DNA of 64,000 bases from Cephalotus follicularis. Its lineage: Eukaryota; Streptophyta; Magnoliopsida; Oxalidales; Cephalotaceae. Below the pieces are notes generated by a model. It ran no database searches and was not told the origin of the DNA. It was given only the letters and a program-made list of their open reading frames with translations. Positions 10,822 to 27,300 of the stretch are shown here, piece by piece. The DNA is taken from the NCBI GenBank assembly GCA_001972305.1, contig BDDD01000027.1, forward strand, positions 208,415 to 272,414, read 5' to 3'. The translations under genes were made by a program, and so were the position numbers. Position 1 is the stretch's first letter. Each line of letters opens with the position of its first letter.

Positions 10822-13800
10822 ATGTTATCTATGCAGAAATGGAAACTCTCATGGCCTCTTGTAGCTACAATTCCTTCTATTTTAGTGTTGGTTTCAATGA
10901 TCCATCTATTCGTGTTTCCTCTTGTGCCTTCTTTTGATTACTTTGGCACCCAACAAGTACGGAACTCTTGTATTTCTATTAATGGATCAACTGAAGGAGG
11001 GACTGACAAAGTCTTGGAAAGTGTACAACCAAAATTTGACTTAGATCGGATTTTTCCGGTTGACTCTCATGGGGCAGTTGTATATAATGATGCACCATGG
11101 AAGGCAGAGATTGGACGGTGGCTCGCTGGTTGCAATCCAATCACTAAGGAAGTCAATATTACCGAGGTAATGTTGATATTACTTCAGCAACTGTTTGTTA
11201 TCAAAACCAATTGTAGAGTTTTTTTTTTTTGCTTGTGAGAGCAATGACTTCTTTCACTTATGTCAGCTTATGAATCTAGATCTAACATGTCATCAATATT
11301 CCCACATGAGTCTAGTCTGTTGACGATTAATTGTTTTTATCGGCAGGTAATAGGTGGCAAGAGCTGCCACAATGATTGTAGTGGTCAAGGCATTTGTAAT
11401 TATGAATTGGGACAGTGTCGGTGCTTTCATGGGTTTAATGGTCAGTATGCTTTCCTCCATTCATTAGCATGTTTTGTAAAGCGGCAATTATGCCCAGTTT
11501 GACTATTTATATTGAGAACCATGAGTTCTATTTGGTGTTTATGATCTGATTCCCCTGTATCATGAACCTTGTATACAGTGTACCAAGGTGACTTTTATGA
11601 ACTGAAAAAATGCATGACAGTTGAGGTAGTGGGATTGATTGGATCCATGATCTCTTTGAACATTTAAAATGATTATACAAGTAATCATCCCTCGTAGTTA
11701 TATGAATAGATAAAAAAAAAATTAATGTCTCGTTAATCAATTTTGCTTATTAGTATAAGAAAACTTGAGATGCATGAAGATTTAGAGTTGACTCTTCCAT
11801 CCATTTCTATAATGAGAAGTTAACTCATGGGAGATCTTGGTATCAAAACCAATTCTAGAATTCAATTATTCTGTGAGGAATGCTAAAATCTTCTGAATTT
11901 TATACTCGGTATTATTAAGCTAGTGAGATTTTAAAAAAATTTACATAGCTGACATATACAAACCAGACAAAAACCTTCTTTTTCTCTTCTTTTGATGTTG
12001 TGCTCTTCTATTATAGTTTCTTGCTGAATAATGTCTACCGATGGAGCAGGGACAGCATGCTCTGAGAGACTGCACTTGGACTGCAATTATCCAACAACAC
12101 CGGAACTACCATATGGGCGATGGGTTGTCTCAATTTGCTCTGCTTATTGTGATACAACAAGAGCAATGTGCTTTTGTGGAGAGGGAACAAAATATCCAAG
12201 TCGTCCTGTGGCTGAAGCATGCGGGTTTCAAGTGAAGTAAGCATAGCCAGACTGTCATATTCTTTTACATATTGCTTTCCCCAAAACAGTAGGGTCACAA
12301 CTCCTTTATTTTTGTTCCAGCTTACCTGCTGAACCTGGTGCTCCCAGACTGACTGATTGGGCAAAAGCTGATCTGGATAACATTTTCACAACGAACACTA
12401 GCAAACCGGGGTGGTGTAATGTGGACCCTGTCGAAGCATATGCTTCAAAGGTGAAATTCAAAGAGGAATGTGACTGCAAGTATGACTGTCTATGGGGGCG
12501 GTTCTGTGAAGTGCCTGTGCTATGCAGTTGTATCAATCAATGCTCTGGACATGGACATTGCCGTGGTGGATTTTGCCAGGTAATAGTTTTGTACTTTTGT
12601 AATTAGGAAAAAGGCAATACGAAGGCTTGAGGCTTCCTGCATACAATGGCACCTTGCTTGGCGCTTCTGCAAAACTTCACTTATTTATGTGGATATTATC
12701 CCTTGAGATAGATCACCTATAAGAAGAGAGTAGGCTTGATAACTATAAGAAATAGAATACAGTTTTCAGAATTTTTTGGAAGCATTTTGAAAGCTAATGG
12801 TAAAAAATAAGCAGTTAATACTTTTGGGATTGTGAAGTAAATTAGAAATTGTGTGAGAAACTTATAGATCGATTCGTTTCAGGAATGTAGCATGTCATAG
12901 GAGATGCAAAGCAAATGCTGTACTCTGCTTTGGAAATTGAAACTTTGGAGAGATTTGTACTTAGGTATTTGACACTCAAGAAAGAGAAGGTGGTAGTCAG
13001 GTTTTTCTGAAACTCCCATCGAGTTGGACAAAATCATCATTCAGTTTCTTAGAAAATATGAAACCAACCTCTGAGGCCTTGCATCATTACCATTTTTTGT
13101 TGCTTTGCTAATTGTCATATGTCGTATTATCTTGCCTCTATTACAGAGGCAATTAAGTTCATTTTTTTTTTCCTATTATGTTTATCAGGTTATTGGTAAT
13201 AAATGCCCCTGTCAACTAAGAATGAGAATGAGAAAGTCCTATATTATAAACTGACAATTTTACAACATCTGACAAGGTGTATGAGCAATACAGGTCCATA
13301 CTTTCCTTCTTATACTCATTTTCTAATGATTTAAAAATATCATATTCACAATCAGCGAAATTGGAAACTCTTGAATAGACTTCCGTCTTATCAAGCACTA
13401 TCCTCTTTATTAGCTGTAGAGAAATGAGTAAAACCTATATCCCAGGCTGAAATTTAGGACCTTTATTGGAGCACTTACGCATCTTTAATACTTTTCAGAT
13501 CCTTATGAGACTCAATCTGTTTTATTGTCTAACTAATCTCTTCCATAATTTATATATGATACATTTTCTCCTTAAGAGACATTATACATGATTAAATCTA
13601 TATTCAGATATCTCCATAAAAATTTCAAGGACTTTCCTACATAGGTGTTTAAGTGAACTCTTAATTTGATTGCTTATCTCAATCACATAGTGGTACTGAC
13701 TTCATTCATGTCATTTGCATCTGTCATCTGAATTAATCTTAGTACATATTTACAGTGTGGCAATGGCTGGCATGGAATAGACTGCAGTATTCCATCAGTT

Positions 13801-16800
13801 TCATCCTCTTTTATAGAGTGGCCTCAATGGCTTCGACCAGCTCAGGTTGATGTTCCTGATATTTCAAATGCTACAGAGAATATTGTCAGCTTCAATGCTT
13901 TGGTGAAAAAGAAACGGCCCTTTATTTATGTGTATGATTTGCCTCCAGAATTCAACAGTCTACTCCTTGAGGTAAGATGAGCGCTTTGTCTGTTTTTGTA
14001 TATGTACCAACAGCATGCTTCTTAAATTTTCTGGTTTTAATTATGTGTTGTAGGGCCGGCATTTTAAGTTTGAGTGTGTAAATAGAATCTATGATGACAG
14101 GAATGCAACATTGTGGACAGATCAGCTGTATGGCTCCCAGGTACTACTTTTTTTTTTTTTTACTGAGACTAACAAAAATGAACAGAAGCAATTAAATTTG
14201 CTTAGAAATTTTCTGTCTTTTGATGCTACTCATTTGCAGATGGCATTCTATGAAAGTATTTTGGCGAGTCCTCATCGAACATTAAATGGTGAAGAAGCAG
14301 ATTTTTTCTTTGTTCCTGTTCTTGATGCATGCATCATAACCCGAGCAGATGATGCACCGCACTTGAGTATGCAGGTATATTTTCTCTAGCTTGGCCTTCT
14401 TGTTGGTTGTTAGGTCTTCGATCTACATTGAACAAACTATAACGCTTTCAATTGTTTCCTGCATCTGCTAGTTCTTCATTCTCTTCTTGGTTTAGCTGCT
14501 TTATACTTTTTACCCAAAATTTTGCGTTTTTTAAAGTAAGAACAGTGGTCTTTTCGTTTGTTTCTAATGCATGTGTGTGTAAAATGGTGACCACAACTAT
14601 GAGCAGTTTCTAATCAGTTTTGTTTGCTTATCTCAATTGGTTGTGCTTTGTCATTGAACATTCCTGACTGTTATGACATTGTAGCATAATTCCATCTAGA
14701 TTTTTTTTAATCACGTTTTGAAATAGTCAGAATTTTTTCTTATAAAATATTTTTCTACATAATATTATATATAGATTACATGTAGTGATCTTGTTACACC
14801 TACAGCCTGTACATCTCACAGTGAATAAATGAGAATTAATGGGAAAATCCAGCTATAACCTAGTACTTTATATGCTTCTGGAGGAAGAGATCTAGAGAGG
14901 TCAGTTTCGATTTAATTAGTAGCATGTGCTATGGCCATATTGTGTGTGTGTGCGACTGCCTGCATGAACATGTTGTATGGGTTTTTGACTGGATTTATAG
15001 TTTTCCTTTACTCTAATACTGGAGCTCACATTTCTTTTAAATGTTATTAATTCCAGGATCATATGGGCTTGAGGAGCTCTCTTACTCTGGAATATTATCG
15101 GAAGGCATATGAACACATAGTCCAGCAATTTCCTTATTGGAATCACTCGTTAGGAAGAGATCATATTTGGGTAAGATGTTTTGATGCCATCATGGAGTAA
15201 AAAAAAAAAATTTGAAGAGTATGGTGCAAATGCTCTTTTGCTGAGAATAGAGCATTTTCACAGTGTATATGCTAATGAAACCACCTTTATATCTGAAGGC
15301 AGTTTTTTTCATGGGATGAAGGTGCTTGCTATGCCCCTAAGGAGATTTGGGATAGCATGATGTTGGTTCACTGGGGAAATACAAATATGAAGCACAATCA
15401 TTCCACAACGGCTTATTGGGCTGACAATTGGGATAGAATTCCTTATAGTAAAAGGGGCAAACATCCATGCTTTGACCCTGACAAAGATCTTGTGCTTCCT
15501 GCCTGGAAACGTCCAGATGTCACTGCCTTAAGCTCCAAACTTTGGGCTAGGTACATGTCTTATTGCATGGATTGCCTGTATACTTCCTTTTTTTTTTTAT
15601 TTCTTTTGGCTTGATTGAACAATATAGCACATCTCTGATGCATGATTGCAAGCTTGAAACTGATCATTTATTCTCAGGCCCCGTGAGAAGCGGAAGACAC
15701 TTTTCTTCTTCAATGGAAATCTAGGACCAGCTTATGAAAATGGAAGACCGGAAGCATCGTAAGTGAGAGAGTCTTCTGTAACATCTTGATAAAAAGCCTA
15801 TTGACCTTCATGATTTGTGGGCCTAGATGATACGGAATCTCTCTTTTTTTCTTTCACAATTATGTCTTTTCTTTTCTTTTGTTTCTTAATTTAATGATGT
15901 CGAAAAGGAAGCATTTTCAAGACGTTTCATTGTTGGCAGTTTGATTATGAGAACTATTCTATTAATTGGCATTTTTTATTCCATGTCAGACAAATTATAC
16001 TTGGTGATCTGGTGGTCATCTTGTCTGGTTGGATTCCCACTTTCGTGAATAGCTGATAATTTATATTTGCCTACTACTGCTAGGCTTTTGAAGGCTCAAA
16101 TATATGTTTGGTATTTCTACAGGTATAGCATGGGTATCAGGCAGAAACTGGCAGAAGAGTTTGGGTCAAGCCCTAACAAGGAAGGGAAACTTGGGAAACA
16201 GCACTCGGAAGATGTCATTGTAACCCAACTACGTTCTGGTAATTATCATGAGGATTTAGCCAGTTCGGTTTTCTGTGGGGTATTTCCTGGAGATGGTTGG
16301 AGTGGTCGTATGGAAGATAGCGTGCTGCAAGGGTGCATTCCCGTGGTCATTCAGGTAGTGATTCTTCACCATTTTTCTCTTTAAACTCAGCAATATAAGA
16401 AATTCTGACACTTGTCAGCAAATCCCTCAAGCTTCTTTAGACTGTCGCCAGGGAAAAGGTTCATGTTATGGCTGTCTCAAGCGTTTTTATAGTGTTTTCA
16501 GTCTACGGAATGGAAAGTCACTTGGTTTAGTTTATTATAATTGTATCACGACTCATAAAGATTATAATTTGGTTGAATCATTTTTTAAAACTTTGGATAA
16601 AAAAAGAACCATATCGTTTTGTCTGAATGTGTTGGGTGGCACAAGCATCATCGAGTGGTTTTGGCCTTATATAATATTCTGTGCTGAACCAACTTGATTT
16701 TAATCCTTTGCATCATATTATTGGCGGACTGGAAGTTGAAATTCAGTTGATTATTCTTGTTGAAACTTAAGGTGCATTTTTGGTGAGGACTGGATGATCT

Positions 16801-19306
16801 AATACTATGTGCAAGTCATGACAGAGATTCATTGGAGCTAAGACCCTTCAACCTGGGCCTGCCCAGGTTTACGGGCCAAATTTAACCTCATGACACTATT
16901 GCTAAGCGTTAAATTTATCTAATGCATTATGAGTCAGGTAAATGGTAAGATTTATTGGAGAGGCTCAATGCGGTACCCCATTATATGGTTGGTTTTCTAC
17001 CTTGCCCAAAATATCGAAGTCAGGTGGATATACAAACACATTTTGGTTCCAATCTAGTTTTGAGCAGTGTGGTAAAAAACCGGACCGGCCTGGCCGGTCT
17101 GACCAGGAAAACTGGGAACCGGCCGGTCTGGTCACCCCCCAATCTCTATCAAAGACTGGTCAAAACCGTTGAAAAATGGTCAAACTTGGGGTTGAACTGG
17201 TCAAAACCAGTTAGGGTCGAACTGGTTTTTTTTTGTGCAAAATTTATTTGAAATTTTGTAATTAGTGGGACTTGAACCTTGATTCGCAAGGTTTAAGTTG
17301 AGTGCTCTTACCACTAGTCATCTTGTAAAGTTATTCCAAATATAATAAATATAACTTATCCACACACACATATTATAAAATCATCATACGACTCTAATTA
17401 TTATATACGTTTCACTAATGTTAGTTTTATTGTTCGTTTTTTATTTTTTATATATTCTATATATTATTATGTTAGTTTTATTGTTATGAATTTATGAAAT
17501 GATGGTTGAACATGAAGAATGTTGTTCTAGATAATCAAGAATATTGTTAGTTTTGTGAAATTTTTTTATTATTGTTACTTGTTATAATGTGTTAATATTA
17601 TCAAATTTATATGATTTTTATAATAAAATGTATATTTAATTATACTCGCGGTTCAACCCTGGTCAAACCTCAAAACCTTGAACCTTTGGGATTTACTGTT
17701 CGATGTCCGGCCCGGTTTTGAAAACATTGGTTTTGAGTTGTGAAAAATCATAGTGTACCCAACTCCTAGAGTATTTCTACACGAGTTGGAAATAGTAGGT
17801 GTTTTTATGGTGTTTATTTACCTTTTTAAAAGCTTAGTATGCCCCACAAGAAGTGAAATTAGGAGCTTCATATCAGGATTTTAAGGTAGCTACTCGTATC
17901 TCTGTTTGTTACATGGAGAACAACTAGCTGAAATTTTTTTTCCCTCAGGAAGACATTTTTCATGATACACTCAGCATCTGTTTCCCCAAATATTGGAAGT
18001 CATTTTATAATTTTAAGTCAATTTTCTATTTGTGTTGCTACATTGTTACTTTTCTGTATCTTGTTTGAATTAGTATCTTACCGCTGAATTAAAAATGATC
18101 TACAGTCATGTTTATTCCTTTATGTTTCATGTTTAGGATGGGATTTTTCTGCCATACGAGAATGTGCTCAACTATGAAAGTTTTGCTGTTCGATTACGTG
18201 AGAATGAAATTCCAAATTTGATAAATATTCTTCGGGTAACTTCTTAGTCATTTAAAATGAAATTGAAATTTAGATGTTTCTGAATACAGTTGTCAGTATT
18301 AACTGCCGGTGAACTTTACCTCCGTTAGGGTTTCAACGAGACAGAAATAGAATTCAAGTTGGGAAATGTACAGAAAATCTGGCAGAGATTTTTGTATCGT
18401 GATTCTATTTTGCTTGAAGCTGAGAGACAAAAAGTTGTCTTTGGCCATGTGAAGGATTGGGCAATTCAATTCTCAGAACTAGGTGAAGATGATGTCTTTG
18501 CCACTTTCATACAGGTATTTCTACTCTCATACTGAATATAAAGTTGTTATTTTTTTCTGTGTTCATGGGAACCACAATAATAGGTGAAATGTTGATTTCC
18601 GGAGCATTGATTGTTATTGTGGGAGCAATTCCGCAAAGACTGTCAATTTTTGCGAGTTCGTTATTTGGATACTTAGAAGTTTAAGAGGATGAGATAAGCC
18701 AATCAAGGTCACATACTTTCAGCATTCAGGATTTAATTGTGACATGTTTGGATGTCTGCTTAAAATAAAATGAGTCCACTTATTCTTTCAGTGACTTTTG
18801 ACATTGATCTTTCATGTCAAGTATGAAAATCTTAACATTGCCACAACAAATGATGGCAAAATATTTAAAAGCTTTCCTTTTATAACAACCAATAGTGCAA
18901 GGTTTTAGGGAATTATATTAACGATATTTTAGATTTGTTCACCTTGAGGCTTGATGGTAGAACAAATACAATTTTTGATGTTAATATACATTGAAAGATC
19001 AGGTTGAATATCAAAAGAATTTCCATACTATTTTTCTTTAAAAATCATTAGCTCAAATCAGTCATTACCAGTTTATGATCTCTAGTTAGCCTGCCAAGTT
19101 ATAGATCCACGTGGTCAACTATAACACTGTTCAAGTATGCCTACATTTTGTGTTGGCCTGTATGATGTATGTCAGGACTCACCTATTATTATTGTCTTCA
19201 CTAGTTTCTACACTTCAAGTTACATAATGATCCTTGGAGGCAACAACTTGTTCGTCGGAAAAAAGATTTCGGCTTACCAGAAGAATGTTTAATACGAACT
19301 AGCTGA
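10822..19306 (+). CDS. EXAD: GT47 exostosin-family extensin arabinosyltransferase
   Basis: Fourteen exons: 10822-11166, 11347-11440, 12050-12236, 12321-12579, 13756-13971, 14054-14140, 14240-14374, 15057-15170, 15303-15550, 15678-15758, 16123-16354, 18137-18235, 18329-18514, 19205-19306, giving 794 aa. A type II membrane anchor lies at about residues 10-35 ([20 protein letters not shown]). Two EGF-like Cys clusters follow ([11 protein letters not shown]..., [12 protein letters not shown]). The exostosin/GT47 domain starts near [13 protein letters not shown] and includes [30 protein letters not shown] and [17 protein letters not shown]. This architecture matches Arabidopsis ExAD (At3g57630), a Golgi enzyme known to add the fourth arabinose to extensin hydroxyproline arabinosides. 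All phases agree. Intron 11 (1782 bp) hosts a hAT element. Confidence 0.93.
17065..17729. mobile_element. Non-autonomous hAT transposon in ExAD intron 11
   Basis: A 665-bp element with perfect 8-bp target duplications GTTTTGAG (17057-17064 and 17730-17737). The left end is CAGTGTGGTAAAAAACCGG and the right end read in reverse is CAATGTTTTCAAAACCGGG, giving imperfect terminal inverted repeats. CA-start ends and 8-bp duplications are hAT hallmarks. No transposase frame exists inside. Repeated CCGG and ACTGGTC-type subterminal motifs are present near both ends. Confidence 0.88.
17255..17335 (-). repeat. tRNA-like block inside the hAT element
   Basis: On the minus strand the order is ACTAGTGGTAAGAGCACTC (A-box-like) followed by AAGGTTCAAGTCCCAC (B-box-like), spaced as in tRNA genes. 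No cloverleaf is convincing, so it is a tRNA-derived fragment rather than a tRNA gene. Confidence 0.5.
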
Positions 19307-20383
19307 AAAGCTGCAACTTACCACGAATCAACTCTTAAGAGATTGCTTTGGCCGAAGAGAGAAAAGGTGAAAAGAAGCAACCATGACTATTTGCTGATTC
19401 TTTTTGAGGATTCAGGTAACTAACACGGCATTGCGGCTGGATACCATTCTGAAAGGCAAATTTCTAGTCAATTTTGGAACTAAGCACAGTTAGAGAGTCT
19501 AAGAATACAGGTTTCCGCGTTTTTTTTTTTTTTTGTTGTTATCCTTTTGGGTTATTACACAAATGCTAGACATGTATTAATTCAAGAGAAGTTGTATACA
19601 TAGAAATGTTTACTTGTGATGAAAGCCAAAGAAGTTTTGTTATCTTTGTAAACTTAATTTTACTAAAATGGGAGGAAGAATTATATTCCCATCCATCTGG
19701 TAACTAATGGGTGATGCATGTTTCTACTTTCTATTGGTTGTGATATAGTATAGCATAATGTTCTTGGAACAAGTCCTTGGTTGACTGGATAAATTATATG
19801 TGCAATAATGGGTGCAGCAGAACCTGGGAAATTATGTCAATTTGATGAAAATTATAAAATAAAAAAAAACTCAATATAGAATTACATTTAATACAATAAA
19901 AAAACTATAATTGTTCTTGATATTTTAGGATTACATATTCAAATGTATTTAATTGATTTTATAGTCAATTTGACAACAAAAAAAATAAATAAATAATCTT
20001 AACATGGATATTATATCACAATTGGTAAACTTAAATTAGATAATTTATGTCAAATTATTGATTTATGTTTGGTATGGAATGAAGGAGAACATTAAATGAA
20101 ATAATGGATTCTCGTTATCTCCAAGAAGAGCATGAATTTTTAATACGGGATTGATGAAATAATAAAGATTTTATGAAAATAATATGATGAAATATTATTT
20201 TAAATGTTAGTTATGACTAATAATATTTGTCAAATATCATTCAAAATAATCTTTCGACATATATAGAATTATTCAATAATAAATTAATAATTAACTTGTT
20301 AGCTTAAAATCCAATCCCTAAAAAACCCAACTTGTTGCTCTTGCCTGTGTCTAGTCCATTCTCTCTCAAAACTTCAATTAATC
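19307..20383. other. Intergenic between ExAD and adenylosuccinate synthetase
   Basis: Starts with the ExAD 3' UTR, then AT-rich DNA from 19840 to 20300 without a believable frame. The final part, about 20300-20383, is probably the leader of the next gene. Confidence 0.45.
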
Positions 20384-23079
<2,696 letters not shown>

Positions 23080-24389
23080 ATTGATGCCAGTTTGGAAGAA
23101 TTCATTCCATTAAAGTTTTGAGAGATTTTTGGGACAAAAGATAGATTGTTAATTTGGTTACATGAATCACATATGTATTTTGATACTGTATGAATTTTTT
23201 GCTGTGCTAGAATGAAGTTTTTTGTTACAATCTTCGGGTTCTCTGGTACTTCCTGGTGAACCTCTATGGAGAATGGAAATGGAAGTGGAAGTGGAAGTGC
23301 TTGTGTGAATGTCCTACTCTTGTTTGTGAAGCATTTCTATTGAAATAAAGACGATGCTTTTTTTTCTTCTTTTTTTTTCTTTTATTTGCGTGTGGGTACT
23401 GTAGCATAGTAAATCACTCAAAGGCTTTTATGGTCGACCTTATTCGCTAACAAAAAGTTGTATGGTACGTTTTTTATCCCGTATGTTTTAAATAAAACTT
23501 TATTTGTTAATAAATGATATATATATATGTTATGACACATGTTATGTACATCATTCGAAATATAATTTCGTTCAAGAGAAATGGATTGTTGCATTACAAC
23601 ATTTTTAGATATCGATACATTACTTTTAATATTATGTTATTGTATTTCGATGTTTATTTAAATCATTTATGTGCAACACATATGATACATATTTAAGTTT
23701 AATCATAAAGTTTTTTTTAATTTAATTACATAATAATTAATGATTAAATACACTCGATATTATATTATTTTTATTTTTATTGTATCACACACATTTATCC
23801 AAAAAAAAAATAACAAAAAATATTCAAAAATATAAACTCGACAATTAACACTTATTACGACCCAATTCAAAACAAAATATGTTTTTTTAAAGGTTAAGAA
23901 AGGAATATCATATATTTTTATTTGACTCAATTGAAACATAACTTTAATAAACTGAATGTTTCGTAAAATTATAAATATGTGTTTGGTAAATATATTTTTG
24001 AAACTCTTGTAGACATCATAAATTTTTTTTTTGTCAAATATTAAAATTTTAAAATATGTGATTAAAAAAAACACTTTTTGAATTGACCAATTTAAAAAAT
24101 ATTTTGACTCCTTTTAAAAATAAAAACACTTTTACTAAAATTTTATCAAACATTAAATTGTGACCGAAAATTACTTTTATTAACGCATCTAACAAAAAAT
24201 AAAGTGATGATAGTTGACGGGACCCCGTACAATTTTTGTTAAATTTGAAGGTGTTGCAATTTATTTTTTTGAGTACAGTGGCATTTGCCCCCCCACCCCN
24301 AAAACCATTTGCACACTTCACAGCTCACATTGAGACTACTTTTTCTCTCTATATATATAACGCACGAGAGAGAAGCAGCAACAGCCGCA
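23080..24389. other. Intergenic: 3' UTR and very AT-rich DNA
   Basis: The 3' UTR of the synthetase probably ends soon after the AATAAA at 23344. From 23450 to 24200 the DNA is very AT-rich with no gene. One undetermined base stands at 24300. The last 60-70 bp, with a TATATATA run near 24351-24358 and GAGAG motifs, are probably the core promoter and leader of the helicase gene. Confidence 0.5.
23344..23349 (+). terminator. Candidate polyadenylation signal
   Basis: AATAAA 265 bp after the stop codon of adenylosuccinate synthetase, followed by T-rich sequence. Position and context fit a plant 3' end. Confidence 0.5.
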
Positions 24390-27300
24390 ATGGAAGGATC
24401 AAATACAAAGAAGAAATCGTCACCTATTTCTCTTCAACAATTTCTCTCTACTATGCTCCCTCTAATTGACTTAGAAAAGGTATCCTTTTTGTTTTTTTAT
24501 TAACTAAATTTCAAATTTTGGTCTGCTATACAGTGTTAATCATCACTTTAATCAACCACTTTTATGCATTTTTAACCATGAAATAAAAAAACTAAAATTT
24601 ATGTCATCATTTTAGATTTTTGAACTTATTTACTATAATTAATTGTTTTCAATTTTCGTTTCGGTTGTTATGGTTAGGAAGCTGAGATATCGGCCTCTAT
24701 TACTTCAGGCGCCTCGAGAAATTTGGATAAGTCTCAAAAAAAGGGTTCTGCAATTCTCAATTTGAAGTGTGTTGATGCTCAGGTTCGCTCTCTCTTTTAT
24801 GTATTTCTTTTCATGTAGTTTGCATTCTCTATTTTCAATTTCGAATAATTTGATCGCGTGGTTGTGTAAATGAAGGTAAAGATAGAGACGAAGACGATGA
24901 AGTTTTGATTGACATTGAAAAAAATAAGAAGCTAAACGCAGATAATCTATTTCTATTGAGTCCATATATAATAACTTTTTGGTTTGATTTTAGCATTTCA
25001 TTGACATTAGTTTCCTTTTTTACAATTTGATTATGCGCCTGATTCTCATGATAGACAGGGCTAATGGGAAAAACTCTTCTTGAGTTCCAATCCACTAAAG
25101 GAGATGTCCTTCCTGCTCACAAGGTATATAAATCTAATGAAAGTTTTACCCTTTTTTTTCCCCAATGTAGTTGAGTACATTGTGATTCATATCAGAGGAA
25201 ATTGTAAGTTAAGTGTTTTTATTGATATGATCGCACTTCAAACATGGTTTTTGAATGAGATGTATTGTAAATCGTTTACCGAAGAAGAATGAGAACATTG
25301 TTGAAGGTGGTTATTTATTAATCGACAAGAATTTCAATCTACATTGCATTGACAGTTCTATATTTGATTTGGCTGAGCATCGAACCCCAGACCACTATAA
25401 GCCCAATGTCATAAAAAAAGGGGGCACTTCCATTAGACCAACTGATTATTGGTAAGACTATAGTTAATTGATTCACAGAATAATGTAACGTACAGTGTGG
25501 GAGAAAAAAAAAATCATACTTTTTCTTGTCCAATTTGGTTCTCATTTTTCTTGTTCTTATTGCAAAACACATGAATTGATTATCTCAACAGCGTTTTGGA
25601 GATGCACTTGGTGTGTCTTCAATTCTCCGTCTCTACTCTCTTTGGAGAGTTACTGATTCTCCCCCCCTGGTTGCAGTTTGGAACCCATGATGTGGTTGTT
25701 TTAAGACCAAACAAAGCCGACTTAGGATCTCCAGCTCTTGGACAAGGTGTAGTTTACCGTTTGAAGGTAATTAAGACTTTGTATAGAAAATTACATTTTC
25801 TTGTTGATTTTTGTGTACAGATGATTAACCTCTCCACTCGTTGTGCTCCTGATTTGGTGTGCATATTGAACAGGACTCCTCAATCATGGTTGCTTTCGAT
25901 GATGTTCCAGAAGAGGGTCTGAATAGTCCCCTTCGACTGGAGAAAGTGGCAAATGAGGTGACATACCGAAGGATGAAAGACGCAATGATACAATTGAGCA
26001 AAGGTGTGCAGAAGGGACCTGCCACCGATTTAATCTCTGTCTTATTCGGAGAGAGGCAACCTACAGTTGCAAAAAAGAGTGTCACCTTTACTGCCTTAAA
26101 TTCCAACCTTGATCACTCTCAGGTGTCACTTTTATCACTATTTTTCTCCCCTTATTGTCGCTGTTTTTAAGCAGTTCAAGGGCACTTTAAGTTTTGGATT
26201 AATGATTTACACTAACGAATCTTACTTTCCTAAGTTTGGCATAGTTTCTGCCAATTGTTTGTCTCTTCTGTGTATCGTTAAGACATTAACTTGGGCATAT
26301 GATGCTATCATTGCTTATTCCAGTCATAAATCTTCTTCCTTCTTATTATTGAACACAAATTAGGGGATAGGTTCAAATCATTGAATGCCCTATAGGCTTA
26401 TGCTAGCCATCGTTGCAAAGGATACCGACTAGTTTGGGGTTTGAACTTAGTTGAGTTGAATTGTTCTGAATTTGGGAATGTGTATATATAGTTTCTGATG
26501 TTGTAATACAATGTAATATAATAACTTGCCTTCAGGATATTTTGGCTCATATTAGGCCAATAACACTATATATGTTCGGTGTTCCTTTGCATTGGTTTAG
26601 AATGTCAATGGAAGATCTAGTACTGTGATTGTCACTATGCTTGTTCAGCATTTTTGTCGATTTTTTCTATCAATATTCATGAAATTCATTGGTGCTTTAA
26701 ACATTCTTTGTTTCTCACGTACTGAAGCACTTTTTGTCATAATTTTTATGTGTTCAAGAAAGTTGCGATTTCAAAGGCAATGTCATCAAAGGATGTATTT
26801 TTGCTGCATGGGCCTCCGGGAACCGGGAAAACCACTACAGTGGTAGAAATTATTTTGCAAGAAGTGAAGCGTGGATCAAAGATTCTTGCATGTGCTGCTT
26901 CAAATATTGCTGTTGACAACATAGTTGAGCGACTTGTACCTCACAGGTATAGTGATGCCGTCAATACGGAGGAACACTATCTTTTTGATATCTTAGAATA
27001 ATCTCTCGAAGATATTTTCTTTTTTCTTTTTTTTTTTTTATAGGAAATAGGTGTTGAAATTTTGTTCATCGTTTCAGCAGTGGTCAATGTGACTAACTTG
27101 GAGATCATACCGCATGCACTCAAGGAAAATTTTTCTATGAAGTTGAATTAGAACCATAACCTTTAATCCCTTGATTTTGCTACTGTCTGTCTGTACTTCT
27201 GTTGCACTTCATTGGTTCAAGAAGCCTCAGTATCTCTTGAGATTAAGTTGACTGGATTTGATTTGTCTTAGAAATGAAGTCGTGGAATTAAGGCTTTGTT

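Noticed and set aside
12035-12364. 109-codon minus-strand open frame
   Set aside because: Antisense to ExAD exons 3 and 4 and crossing their intron; the sense exons encode conserved GT47-family sequence.
16942-17251. Two plus-strand open frames of 76 and 98 codons
   Set aside because: They arise from the CCGG-rich terminal region of the hAT element and its flank; they do not resemble a transposase.
24705-25095. Minus-strand open frames in the helicase 5' region
   Set aside because: They overlap conserved helicase exons 2 and 3 and the AT-rich intron between them.
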